A stretch of DNA of 64,000 nt from Dechloromonas denitrificans (GTDB taxonomy: Bacteria > Pseudomonadota > Gammaproteobacteria > Burkholderiales > Rhodocyclaceae), in the NCBI RefSeq assembly GCF_001551835.1, contig NZ_LODL01000040.1, forward strand, positions 174,336 through 238,335, in the 5' to 3' direction. A program made the position numbers and the translations under genes. Every line of letters starts with the position of its first letter. Position 1 is the first letter of the stretch. Positions 56,532 to 64,000 of the stretch are shown piece by piece. Below the pieces are notes generated by a model. That model was not told where the DNA came from, searched no databases, and was given only the letters and a program-made list of their open reading frames with translations.

Positions 56532-56984
56532 TCAGCCCTGGCTCCACGGCAGGCCGGCCTTGCGCCAGCCGCCGATATGGTTACGCTGGCCGTTGGCATC
56601 CTTGTCGCCCTCGAAGCCTTCGAGGATGTTGTAGCAGTTGTTGTAGCCGGCTTCGCTGGCCGCTGCGGCGGCAGCGATCGAGCGGGCGCCGCTGCGACAG
56701 AGGAACATGACCAGCGCTTCGGGATCGACCTGGCGCTTCAGTTCGGCCAGGAAGTTCGGGTTGCGGACGCCGCCCGGGTACTGGTTCCATTCGATTTCGA
56801 CCGCGCCGGGAACGCGCCCGACCCAGTCCCACTCGGCCCGTGTCCGGACATCGACAATTTTCGCGCCGGGCGCCAGATGCAGCAGATCGCAGGCTTCCTG
56901 CGGCGTCAGCTCACCCTGGTAGGGGCGTTCCAGCGACTGGCCGCGCTGGCGGGCCAGATTGAGTATCTCGGTTAACTTTCCCAT
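56532..56984 (-). CDS. Rhodanese-like domain protein
   Basis: 150 residues, a single rhodanese domain. VDVRTRAEWDWVGRVPGAVEI is the CH2A-type region and FLCRSGARSIAAA the active Cys loop. The tail NILEGFEGDKDANGQ...IGGWRKAGLPWSQG is nearly the same as the tail of the fusion protein at 17322, so the two are paralogues. It precedes nadA and may supply sulfur for its cluster, which is inference only. Confidence 0.9.
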   Translation of the reverse strand: MGKLTEILNLARQRGQSLERPYQGELTPQEACDLLHLAPGAKIVDVRTRAEWDWVGRVPGAVEIEWNQYPGGVRNPNFLAELKRQVDPEALVMFLCRSGARSIAAAAAASEAGYNNCYNILEGFEGDKDANGQRNHIGGWRKAGLPWSQG

Positions 56985-57031
56985 AATCTTTGGCTGCTAA
57001 AATCCAAGGTCGATAGTATAGGGCAGACCTC

Positions 57032-58207
57032 ATGGGACAAGAGCAACAGCCGGTCGTTCCGACCGCGCTAACGGCCGCCGAGCGTGCCGAGCAGACGCAG
57101 CACGCCACCTGGGTCAGCGTCGTGATCAATCTGGTACTGACAGTGGTGCAGATTGTCGTCGGCTGGCTGGCTCATTCCCAGTCGCTGGTCGCGCACGGCC
57201 TGCATTCGTTTTCCGACCTGCTCTCCGACTTTCTGGTCATCTATGCCAGCCGGCAGAGCGCCCATCCGGCCGACCAGGCCCACCCCTACGGCCACGCCCG
57301 GGTCGAGACAGCGGCAACGCTGATCCTCGGCGCGTCGCTGACCCTGATTGGCGGCGGCATCCTGTGGGAATCCGGGATGCGCCTGCAGCACATCGAAAAC
57401 CTGCCGAGCGTCGAAATGTCCGCCTTCTGGGTGGCTGTCGCCACCGTGATCACCAAGGAAGGTCTGTACCGCTACCTGATCCGGGTCGCCGAGCGCCTGC
57501 GCTCGCAACTGATGATCGCCAATGCCCTGCACACCCGGGCCGACGCCGCTTCGGCGCTGGTTGTCGTGGTCGGTATCGGCGGCGCCCTGCTCGGCTGGTC
57601 CTTCCTCGATCTGCTGGCAGCGGCCTTGATGGGTTTCATGATCCTGCGCATGGGCGCCGGCCTGGCCTGGGGGGCGCTCAAGGAGCTGATCGATACCGGT
57701 CTCGAGGAAACTCAGGTCGCCTCCATTCGCCAGACACTGGCGGCGACGCCCGGCGTGCTCGGCGTGCACAACCTACGGACGCGGCGCATGGCGCATCAGG
57801 CGCTGGTCGATGTGCATGTCCAGGTCGATTCGCGGATCAGCGTTTCCGAAGGCCACCGTATCGCCGAGTCGGCACGGGCCCGGGTGCTGCGCGAACATGC
57901 CGAGGTGCTCGATGTGCTGGTTCATATCGACCCCGAAGACGATCTGGACCCCGATATCGCCATCCGTCTGCCGGCCCGCGAAACCCTGCTGCAGGAATTG
58001 CTGCCGCTGCTTGCCGATCTACCCGAGCCGGAGAAGGTCGTGCTGCATTATCTCGGCGGCCGCATCGAGGCCGAGATTTTCTTCAGCCACGCCTTTTTCG
58101 AAAACGGCGACGCCATGCGCAAACTATCCCAGCAGCTGGCTGAGCGCCTGACAGCAACTTCGACCATCCGGCGCCTATCGGTGAATTGCATGGTTGCACC
58201 AAAATAG
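57032..58207 (+). CDS. Cation diffusion facilitator family metal transporter
   Basis: 391 residues. Six membrane segments: the second carries VAHGLHSFSDLLSDFLV with the HxxxD metal site, and DQAHPYGHARVETAATLIL is the conserved cytoplasmic loop. ALHTRADAASALVVVVG in the fifth carries the other half-site. A cytoplasmic ferredoxin-like domain follows (GVLGVHNLRTRRMAHQALVD). A further C-terminal part of about 90 residues (IRLPARETLLQELLPLLADL onwards) exceeds FieF. The exported metal is uncertain. Confidence 0.88.
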   Translation: MGQEQQPVVPTALTAAERAEQTQHATWVSVVINLVLTVVQIVVGWLAHSQSLVAHGLHSFSDLLSDFLVIYASRQSAHPADQAHPYGHARVETAATLILGASLTLIGGGILWESGMRLQHIENLPSVEMSAFWVAVATVITKEGLYRYLIRVAERLRSQLMIANALHTRADAASALVVVVGIGGALLGWSFLDLLAAALMGFMILRMGAGLAWGALKELIDTGLEETQVASIRQTLAATPGVLGVHNLRTRRMAHQALVDVHVQVDSRISVSEGHRIAESARARVLREHAEVLDVLVHIDPEDDLDPDIAIRLPARETLLQELLPLLADLPEPEKVVLHYLGGRIEAEIFFSHAFFENGDAMRKLSQQLAERLTATSTIRRLSVNCMVAPK

Positions 58208-58226
58208 TGCGTTAATTAGCTGGTTT

Positions 58227-58243
58227 TGCACAGTTGTGGTGCG
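58227..58243. promoter_or_regulatory. Candidate NtrC binding site upstream of glnA
   Basis: TGCAC-N7-GTGCG matches the 17-bp NtrC palindrome (TGCAC-N7-GTGCA) at all but one arm position. It is about 80 bp upstream of the sigma54 promoter. A weaker second site (TGCAT-N7-TGGCA) lies at 58264-58280. Confidence 0.65.
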
Positions 58244-58305
58244 CAAAATCTTTGCTTAATCCGTGCATCTCATTGTGGCAAAATGCAAAGCTTAGCTGCG
58301 GTCCT

Positions 58306-58322
58306 TTGGCACACTTTCTGCT
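58306..58322 (+). promoter_or_regulatory. Sigma54 (RpoN) promoter of glnA
   Basis: TTGGCACACTTTCTGCT has the GG and GC dinucleotides separated by exactly 10 bp and fits the -24/-12 consensus TGGCAC-N5-TTGCA. The glnA start follows 74 bp later. Confidence 0.75.
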
Positions 58323-58395
58323 AAATCCTCCGCGTTGCGAATTTTTGATTGTCGCCGGATAAGCCGGCAACTTGTTTTCTAGGAGACTGACGTTT

Positions 58396-59811
58396 ATGGC
58401 AACCCCGCAAGACGTGATCAAGCTGATTAAGGAAAATGACGCCAAGTTCGTCGATTTTCGTTTCACCGATACCCGTGGCAAAGAACAGCACGTAACCGTG
58501 CCGGTTTCCGCTTTTGACGAAGACAAGTTCGAAAACGGCCACGCTTTCGACGGCTCCTCGATCGCCGGCTGGAAGGGTATTCAGGCTTCCGACATGCTGC
58601 TGATGCCGGATCCGGACACCGCCTACGTCGACCCGTTCTTCGACGAAACCACCGTTGTCCTGTCCTGTGACGTCGTCGACCCGGCCGATGGCCGTGGCTA
58701 CGACCGCGATCCGCGCTCCATCGCCAAGCGCGCTGAAGCCTACCTGAAGTCCTCCGGCATTGGCGACACCGCCTACTTCGGTCCGGAACCCGAATTCTTC
58801 ATCTTCGACGGCGTCGAGTGGAATGTCGACATGTCCGGTTGCAACCTGAAGATCCATTCCGCCGAAGCGGCCTGGGGTTCGGGTGAAAAGAACGACGGCA
58901 ATGGCGCCACCGGCCACCGTCCGACCGTCAAGGGCGGCTACTTCCCGGTTCCGCCGGTCGACAGCCTGCACGACATCCGTTCGGCCATGGTGCTGACCCT
59001 GGAAGCCCTCGGCTGCCCGGTTGAAGTTCACCACCACGAAGTCGCCACTGCCGGTCAGTGCGAAATCGGTACCGTCTTCAACACCCTGGTCAAGCGTGCC
59101 GACCAGACCCAGATCCTGAAGTACGTGGTGCACAACGTTGCTCACCAGTACGGCAAGACCGCTACCTTCATGCCGAAGCCCATCGTTGGCGACAACGGTT
59201 CCGGCATGCACGTTCACCAGTCGATCTGGAAGGATGGCAAGAACCTGTTCGCCGGCGACGGTTATGCCGGTCTGTCCGAACTGGCCCTGTTCTACATCGG
59301 CGGCATCATCAAGCACGCCAAGGCCCTGAACGCGATCACCAACCCGGGTACCAACTCCTACAAGCGTCTGGTCCCGCACTACGAAGCACCGGTCAAGCTG
59401 GCTTACTCGGCCAAGAACCGTTCCGCTTCGATCCGTATCCCGTTCGTTGCCTCGACCAAGGCCCGTCGTATCGAAACCCGCTTCCCGGATCCGATCGCCA
59501 ATCCGTACCTGGCCTTCGCCGCGCTGCTGATGGCCGGTCTGGACGGTATCCAGAACAAGATCCACCCGGGCGATCCGGCTGACAAGAACCTGTACGATCT
59601 GCCGCCGGAAGAAGACGCGCTGATCCCGACCGTCTGCGCTTCCCTCGAAGAAGCCCTGCAGAACCTAGACAAGGACCGCGAGTTCCTGACCCGTGGCGGT
59701 GTGTTCTCCAACGACTGGATCGACGCCTTCATCTCCCTGAAGATGGACGAAGTCAATCGCGTTCGCATGACGACCCACCCGGTGGAATTCGATCTGTACT
59801 ACTCCTGCTAA
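58396..59811 (+). CDS. glnA: Glutamine synthetase type I
   Basis: 471 residues from ATG 58396 with AGGAGA upstream; a frame start 24 bases earlier lacks an [42 protein letters not shown]-type [14 protein letters not shown] and [11 protein letters not shown] are active-site blocks. The adenylylation site is present as NLYDLPPEE (Tyr), as expected for the GlnE-regulated GSI-beta form. It makes glutamine from glutamate and ammonia. The leader has NtrC and sigma54 sites. Confidence 0.97.
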   Translation: MATPQDVIKLIKENDAKFVDFRFTDTRGKEQHVTVPVSAFDEDKFENGHAFDGSSIAGWKGIQASDMLLMPDPDTAYVDPFFDETTVVLSCDVVDPADGRGYDRDPRSIAKRAEAYLKSSGIGDTAYFGPEPEFFIFDGVEWNVDMSGCNLKIHSAEAAWGSGEKNDGNGATGHRPTVKGGYFPVPPVDSLHDIRSAMVLTLEALGCPVEVHHHEVATAGQCEIGTVFNTLVKRADQTQILKYVVHNVAHQYGKTATFMPKPIVGDNGSGMHVHQSIWKDGKNLFAGDGYAGLSELALFYIGGIIKHAKALNAITNPGTNSYKRLVPHYEAPVKLAYSAKNRSASIRIPFVASTKARRIETRFPDPIANPYLAFAALLMAGLDGIQNKIHPGDPADKNLYDLPPEEDALIPTVCASLEEALQNLDKDREFLTRGGVFSNDWIDAFISLKMDEVNRVRMTTHPVEFDLYYSC

Positions 59812-59829
59812 GCCAGCGAGCCGGTATGC

Positions 59830-59858
59830 AAAAAGGGCGGGTTTTCCCGCCCTTTTTT
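59830..59858 (+). terminator. Rho-independent terminator after glnA
   Basis: AAAAGGGCGGG / CCCGCCCTTTT stem with a tight TTT loop, then a T-run, about 20 bp past the stop codon. Confidence 0.88.
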
Positions 59859-59915
59859 TGTCCACCGTTCGGCGGGATCAACGTTAAGTCCGCTACACTT
59901 GAGCGCTAACCTGGA

Positions 59916-60389
59916 ATGATGACGATGACACGTAGCACGCTTGCAACCCTGCTCGCCATACTGGCGCTGCCGGCAACGGCCCAGACGATTTACAAATGCA
60001 CCGACGCCAGTGGCGGCACGCTGATTTCCAATACCCGTATCGAGAAGAACTGCAAGGCCATCGTCAGCGGACCGGAGTCGACGCTGCCGGCGCCCAAGTC
60101 GCGCCCGGCCACTTCTGGAGCGGCGGCCAATCCGTCACCGGCGGGTTTTCCCAAGGTGCAGGAAGATACGCAGAAAGCGCGCGATGGCGACCGCCGTCAC
60201 ATCCTCGAGCAGGAACTGGCCGGCGAACAGCGCAACCTTGAGCAGGCGCGCAAGGAACTGGCCGAGCAGGAAGCCCTGCGCACCGCCGGCGACAATCGCC
60301 AGGATCGTATCCTGCCGTACAAGGATCGCGTCGGGCAGCACGAGCGCAACATCCAGGCGATCCAGAAAGAGCTCTCGAATCTGCGCTGA
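59916..60389 (+). CDS. DUF4124 domain-containing periplasmic protein
   Basis: 157 residues. A signal peptide (TLATLLAILALPATAQ) is followed by TIYKCTDASGGTLISNTRIEKNC, the DUF4124 signature with its Cys pair. The C-terminal half is a charged coiled coil (LEQELAGEQRNLEQARKELAEQ). The family is of unknown function and common in betaproteobacteria. It ends immediately before the stop of the convergent RND gene. Confidence 0.85.
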   Translation: MMTMTRSTLATLLAILALPATAQTIYKCTDASGGTLISNTRIEKNCKAIVSGPESTLPAPKSRPATSGAAANPSPAGFPKVQEDTQKARDGDRRHILEQELAGEQRNLEQARKELAEQEALRTAGDNRQDRILPYKDRVGQHERNIQAIQKELSNLR

Positions 60390-63300
60390 TCAGGCAGTCG
60401 GCGATTTGACCTTGTACCAGGCGGCGTAAAGCGCCGGCAGGAAGAGCAGGGTGAGGGCGGTGGCGACGATCAGGCCACCCATGATGGCCACGGCCATCGG
60501 CCCGAAGAAGTCGTTGCGCGACAGCGGGATCATCGCAAGCACGGCGGCGGCCGCGGTCAGCACAATCGGCCGGAAGCGGCGCACCGTCGATTCGACGATC
60601 GCTTCCCAGCGCGCCTTGCCGGCGGCCAGATCCTGTTCGATCTGATCGACCAGGATCACCGAATTGCGCATGATCATGCCGAACAGCGCGATGGTGCCGA
60701 GCAGCGCCATGAAGCCGAACGGCTGGCGGAAAACGAGCAGGAACAGGGCGATGCCGATAATGCCGAGCGGCGCCGTGAGCAGCACCATGACGACGCGCGA
60801 GACGCTCTGCAACTGGATCATCAGGATGGTGACGACGGCCAGGATGAAGAGCGGGATGCCGGCCATCACCGAGGTTGAGCCCTTGGCCGACTCTTCGACC
60901 GAGCCGCCGGTGACGATGCTGTAGCCGGCCGGCAGGGCGGCGCGCAGGGCGTTGATTTCCGGATTGATGCGGTCGACGACCGTCGCCGGCTGCGTTTTGC
61001 CATAGAGGTTGGCGCGGACGGTGATGGTCGGCAGACGGTCGCGACGCCAGATCAGGCCCGGCTCGAAGCTGTGCTTGAGATGACCGATCTGGCTCAGCGG
61101 CACGCTCTTGCCGCTGCGGGTCGGTACAGAGAGGTCGGGCAGCACAGCAAGGTGGGTGCGTTCCTCGCGGTCGCCGCGCAGCACGACATCGATGGTCTTC
61201 TCGCCTTCGCGGTAGCTGGTCACCGTGTAGCCGTTCAGCGACATATTGAGCAAGGCGGCCAGATCCTGGCTGGAGACACCGAGCAGGCGGGCTTTGTCCT
61301 GGTCGATTTCGATCTCGATGGCCTTCGACAGTTCGCTCCAGTCGAAATTGACGTTCGACAGTTCCGGATTCTGGCGCATCACGTCGGCCACCTGGCCGGC
61401 CACTTTGCGCAGTGTCGCCATGTCCTCGCCGGAAACCCGGTACTGCACGGGATAGCCGACCGGCGGCCCATTTTCGATGCGGCTGATATTGCCCCGGGCG
61501 TTGAAGCCGTCCCGTTCGAACAGTTCGATCAGGCGCCCGCGCAAGGCTTCGCGGGCCTCGACGTTACGCGTGACGATGACGAACTGGCTGACGTTGCTGG
61601 CCGGCAATTGCTGGTCGAGACCAAGGTAATAGCGCGGCGACCCTGAGCCGACGTAGGTGATGTAGTGCTCGAACTGGTCAAATTTGGCCTTGTCCTGGTT
61701 GAGCCAATCTTCCAGGTGCTTGGCTTCGGCGTCGCTGGCGGCGATCGAAGCACCTTCCGGCAGGCGGAGTTCGACATTCAGTTCCAGGCGGGTCGAGTTC
61801 GGGAAAAACTGCTTCTGCACTTTGCCCATGCCGACGATGGCCAGGGCGAACAGGCCGACGGTGATGGCGATGACCAGCCAGCGCCGCTGGACGCACCAGG
61901 TAACCAGTTTCCGGAAGCGGCTGTAGAACGGCGTGCCGTACACATCGTGCTCGTCGCCGTGAGCCGGGCCGCTCAGGCCGAGGCGGGTGAGTAGGCGGGC
62001 CAGGGCCGGCAGCCGGCGTTCGATCAGGCTGGGTGGGCGCGGCGCATGCGGGTTGGGCAGCAGCTTGTAGCCGAGCCAGGGAATGGCGACGACCGCAGCC
62101 AGCCAGGAGATGAGCAGGGCGACGGCATTGATCTGAAAGAAGGCGAAGGCATATTCGCCGGTCGACGATTTGGCCAGCGCAATCGGGATGAAGCCAGCGA
62201 CGGTGACCAGCGTGCCGGAGAGCATCGGCCCGGCCGTGCTGCTGTAGGCGAAAGAGGCGGCGCGGGTGCGTTCCCAGCCCTGTTCCATCTTCACCCACAT
62301 CATCTCGACGGCGATGATCGCATCGTCCACGAGCAGGCCGAGGGCGAGGACGAGGGCGCCGAGCGAGACCTTGTGCAGGCCGACATTGAACCACTGCATG
62401 GTGAGGAAGGTGGCGGCGAGGACGAGCGGGATCGAAATGGCGACAACCAGGCCGGTGCGGATGCCGAGGCTGATGAAGGTAACCAGCAGGACAACGATCA
62501 CCGCTTCGGCCAGCGATTGGACGAAAGCCTGCACCGAGCGCTTGACGGCATCCGGCTGGCTGGCCGATGGCGCGATCTCGACGCCGAGCGGCAGGGCTTG
62601 GTTGATTTTGGCGATGTGGGCGTCGAGTTCCTTGCCGAGGACGATGATGTCGCCGCCCTTGGCCATGGCAACGCCAATGGCCAGCGCCCGCTTGCCGCCA
62701 AAGCGGACCTGGGTGGCCGCCGGGTCGATGGTGCCGCGCTTGATGCTGGCGATGTCGCCGAGCCGGAAACTGCGGCTGCCGGCGCGGATTAGCGTGTCGG
62801 CCACGGCCTGCACGGTGTCGAAGGCGCCGCCCGGACGAATCTGGATGCGTTCGCTCTGCGTTTCGAAAAAGCCGGCCCCGGCGACGGCGTTCTGCTGGTT
62901 CAAGGCCTGGACGATGGTGGTTTGATCGATGCCGAGCGTCGCCAACTTGGCGTTCGACAGTTCGACAAAGATCTTTTCGTCCTGGATGCCGAAGATTTCG
63001 ACCTTGCCGACGGTCGGCACGCGCAACAACTCGTCGCGAATGCGCTCGGCGGTGTCCTTCAGTTGCGGGTAGTCGAGGCCGTCTGCGGTCAACGCATAAA
63101 TATTGCCAAAAACGTCGCCGAATTCGTCATTGAAGAACGGCCCCTGGATGCCGGCCGGCAGCGTGTGGCGGATATCGCCGATCTTCTTGCGGACCTGGTA
63201 ATAGACATCAGGCACCATGGCCGGCGGCGTGCTGTCCTTGGCGAAGAACATCACCGTCGATTCGCCGGGGCGCGAGTAGCTCGATACCCGGTCGATGAAC

Positions 63301-63536
63301 GGCGTTTCCTGCAGTTTCTTTTCGATCTTGTCGGTCAGCTGCTGTTCGACCTGGCGCGCCGTGGCGCCCGGCCACTGGGTGCGGATCACCATCAGCTTGA
63401 AGGTGAAGGGCGGATCTTCGGCCTGGCTCAGCTTGCCATAGGCGAACACCCCCATCAGGGCGAGGGCGAACAGGAAATAGCCGACCAGCGTCCGGTGATG
63501 CAGCGTCCAGTCGGAAAGGTTGAAGCGCTGGCTCAC
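60390..63536 (-). CDS. RND efflux permease (HAE1/AcrB superfamily)
   Basis: 1048 residues. The start NLSDWTLHHRTLVGYFLFAL and the segment EDPPFTFKLMVIRTQWPGAT identify the TriC-like/AcrB superfamily branch distinct from the pump at 21810. LGLLVDDAIIAVEMMWVKME has the paired Asp residues of the proton relay, and IMRNSVILVDQIEQDLAAG is the helix 10 block. It starts three bases after the stop of the adaptor gene. No outer membrane factor gene is within the window. Substrates are unknown. Confidence 0.92.
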   Translation of the reverse strand: MSQRFNLSDWTLHHRTLVGYFLFALALMGVFAYGKLSQAEDPPFTFKLMVIRTQWPGATARQVEQQLTDKIEKKLQETPFIDRVSSYSRPGESTVMFFAKDSTPPAMVPDVYYQVRKKIGDIRHTLPAGIQGPFFNDEFGDVFGNIYALTADGLDYPQLKDTAERIRDELLRVPTVGKVEIFGIQDEKIFVELSNAKLATLGIDQTTIVQALNQQNAVAGAGFFETQSERIQIRPGGAFDTVQAVADTLIRAGSRSFRLGDIASIKRGTIDPAATQVRFGGKRALAIGVAMAKGGDIIVLGKELDAHIAKINQALPLGVEIAPSASQPDAVKRSVQAFVQSLAEAVIVVLLVTFISLGIRTGLVVAISIPLVLAATFLTMQWFNVGLHKVSLGALVLALGLLVDDAIIAVEMMWVKMEQGWERTRAASFAYSSTAGPMLSGTLVTVAGFIPIALAKSSTGEYAFAFFQINAVALLISWLAAVVAIPWLGYKLLPNPHAPRPPSLIERRLPALARLLTRLGLSGPAHGDEHDVYGTPFYSRFRKLVTWCVQRRWLVIAITVGLFALAIVGMGKVQKQFFPNSTRLELNVELRLPEGASIAASDAEAKHLEDWLNQDKAKFDQFEHYITYVGSGSPRYYLGLDQQLPASNVSQFVIVTRNVEAREALRGRLIELFERDGFNARGNISRIENGPPVGYPVQYRVSGEDMATLRKVAGQVADVMRQNPELSNVNFDWSELSKAIEIEIDQDKARLLGVSSQDLAALLNMSLNGYTVTSYREGEKTIDVVLRGDREERTHLAVLPDLSVPTRSGKSVPLSQIGHLKHSFEPGLIWRRDRLPTITVRANLYGKTQPATVVDRINPEINALRAALPAGYSIVTGGSVEESAKGSTSVMAGIPLFILAVVTILMIQLQSVSRVVMVLLTAPLGIIGIALFLLVFRQPFGFMALLGTIALFGMIMRNSVILVDQIEQDLAAGKARWEAIVESTVRRFRPIVLTAAAAVLAMIPLSRNDFFGPMAVAIMGGLIVATALTLLFLPALYAAWYKVKSPTA

Positions 63537-63539
63537 GAT

Positions 63540-64000
63540 TCAGCGCTGCCCACTGGGCGGCGTCACCGGCTTGGCCTGGACGCTCTGGCCGGGCACCAGC
63601 TTGGCGGTGCCGGCGACGACGACCACTTCGCCGGCCTGCAGGCCGCCGCTGATCATCGCACCATCCTCGCGGAACTGTGCCACCTGGACCGGGCGCGGCG
63701 TTGCCTTGCCGTCGCTGACGACCCAGACCAGCGGCCCTTGCCCCTGGTCAATCACCGCATTGAGCGGCACGAGCAGCGGTGCGGCGCCGGCGCTGCCGAC
63801 GACGACCCGGGCCGTCATGCCGAGGCGGACTTCGGCTGGCGGCTCGATCAGGCGGATGCGCGCGGCGTAGGTCCGGGTCGCCGGGTCGGCGGCCGGTGCC
63901 AGTTCGCGCAATTCGCCGCGGACAGTGATTTTGGGCTCGGCCCACAGGTTGACCGCCAGACTCTGTGCCGTCTTGATCTCGGCCAGCCGGTTTTCCGGGA
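63540..64000 (-). CDS. RND efflux periplasmic adaptor (5' end outside window)
   Basis: The frame is open to the right edge, so the start lies beyond it. About 153 C-terminal residues are visible: AEPKITVRGELRELAPAADP, then RLIEPPAEVRLGMTARVVVGS and LVPLNAVIDQGQGPLVWVV, which are the beta-barrel and membrane-proximal domains of membrane fusion proteins. It partners the permease three bases downstream. Confidence 0.85.
   Translation of the reverse strand, partial: PENRLAEIKTAQSLAVNLWAEPKITVRGELRELAPAADPATRTYAARIRLIEPPAEVRLGMTARVVVGSAGAAPLLVPLNAVIDQGQGPLVWVVSDGKATPRPVQVAQFREDGAMISGGLQAGEVVVVAGTAKLVPGQSVQAKPVTPPSGQR

Noticed and set aside
1..64000. Prophage, insertion sequence, tRNA or rRNA genes
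   Set aside because: No transposase, integrase, structural phage protein, cloverleaf or rRNA-like sequence was recognised on reading; a tRNA scan would be the decisive test.

Overview
The window is a GC-rich chromosomal segment of a betaproteobacterium, most likely Rhodocyclales (Dechloromonas/Azonexus-like). This is inferred from the gene set: rpoZ-spoT next to gmk, a hemW-rdgB-rph run behind a PP2C/kinase pair, periplasmic nitrate reductase, a sulfide-dehydrogenase flavoprotein, and a Neisseria-type II-C CRISPR-Cas9. No phage, insertion sequence, rRNA or tRNA gene was seen.

Layout. 1-8.9 kb: partial rdgC, a YchJ-like protein, a YheS-like ABC-F ATPase, a LysR regulator divergent from an azoreductase and a pirin, a DedA-rhodanese fusion, a Yip1-like membrane protein and a DUF3616 protein. 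9.1-17.3 kb: an accessory island with a low-GC Fic protein, a 29-repeat CRISPR array, cas2, cas1 and cas9 (minus strand), and a divergent tracrRNA gene that can be read directly from the sequence. 17.3-26.6 kb: a metallo-beta-lactamase/rhodanese fusion, a LysR regulator, a divergent alpha/beta hydrolase and a complete RND efflux operon. 26.6-31.5 kb: an FccB-type flavoprotein divergent from an NtrC-type regulator and its kinase. 31.6-38.2 kb: yidB-like, a LysE exporter, the minus-strand operon kinase-PP2C-rph-rdgB-hemW, and yicC. 38.4-46.0 kb: a hybrid kinase, gmk, rpoZ, spoT, a DadA-like oxidase and a TatD nuclease, tightly packed. 46.2-51.4 kb: napDAGHB. 51.4-64 kb: rpoH, gluQ, clsB, a YbhP-like protein, nadA, a rhodanese, a cation exporter, glnA with readable sigma54 and NtrC sites, a DUF4124 protein, and a second RND pump cut by the window edge.

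The main system is the II-C CRISPR-Cas locus. It has an intact-looking Cas9 of about 1115 residues with all four nuclease catalytic residues, Cas1, Cas2, 28 spacers of exactly 30 nt, and a tracrRNA whose anti-repeat pairs with the 5' part of the repeat. It belongs to a known class, but it has several points worth testing: a 37-nt repeat unit, two near-identical spacers, an altered first repeat, a repeat 3' end ending in a -10-like hexamer, and a cas9-tracrRNA gap of about 40 bp.
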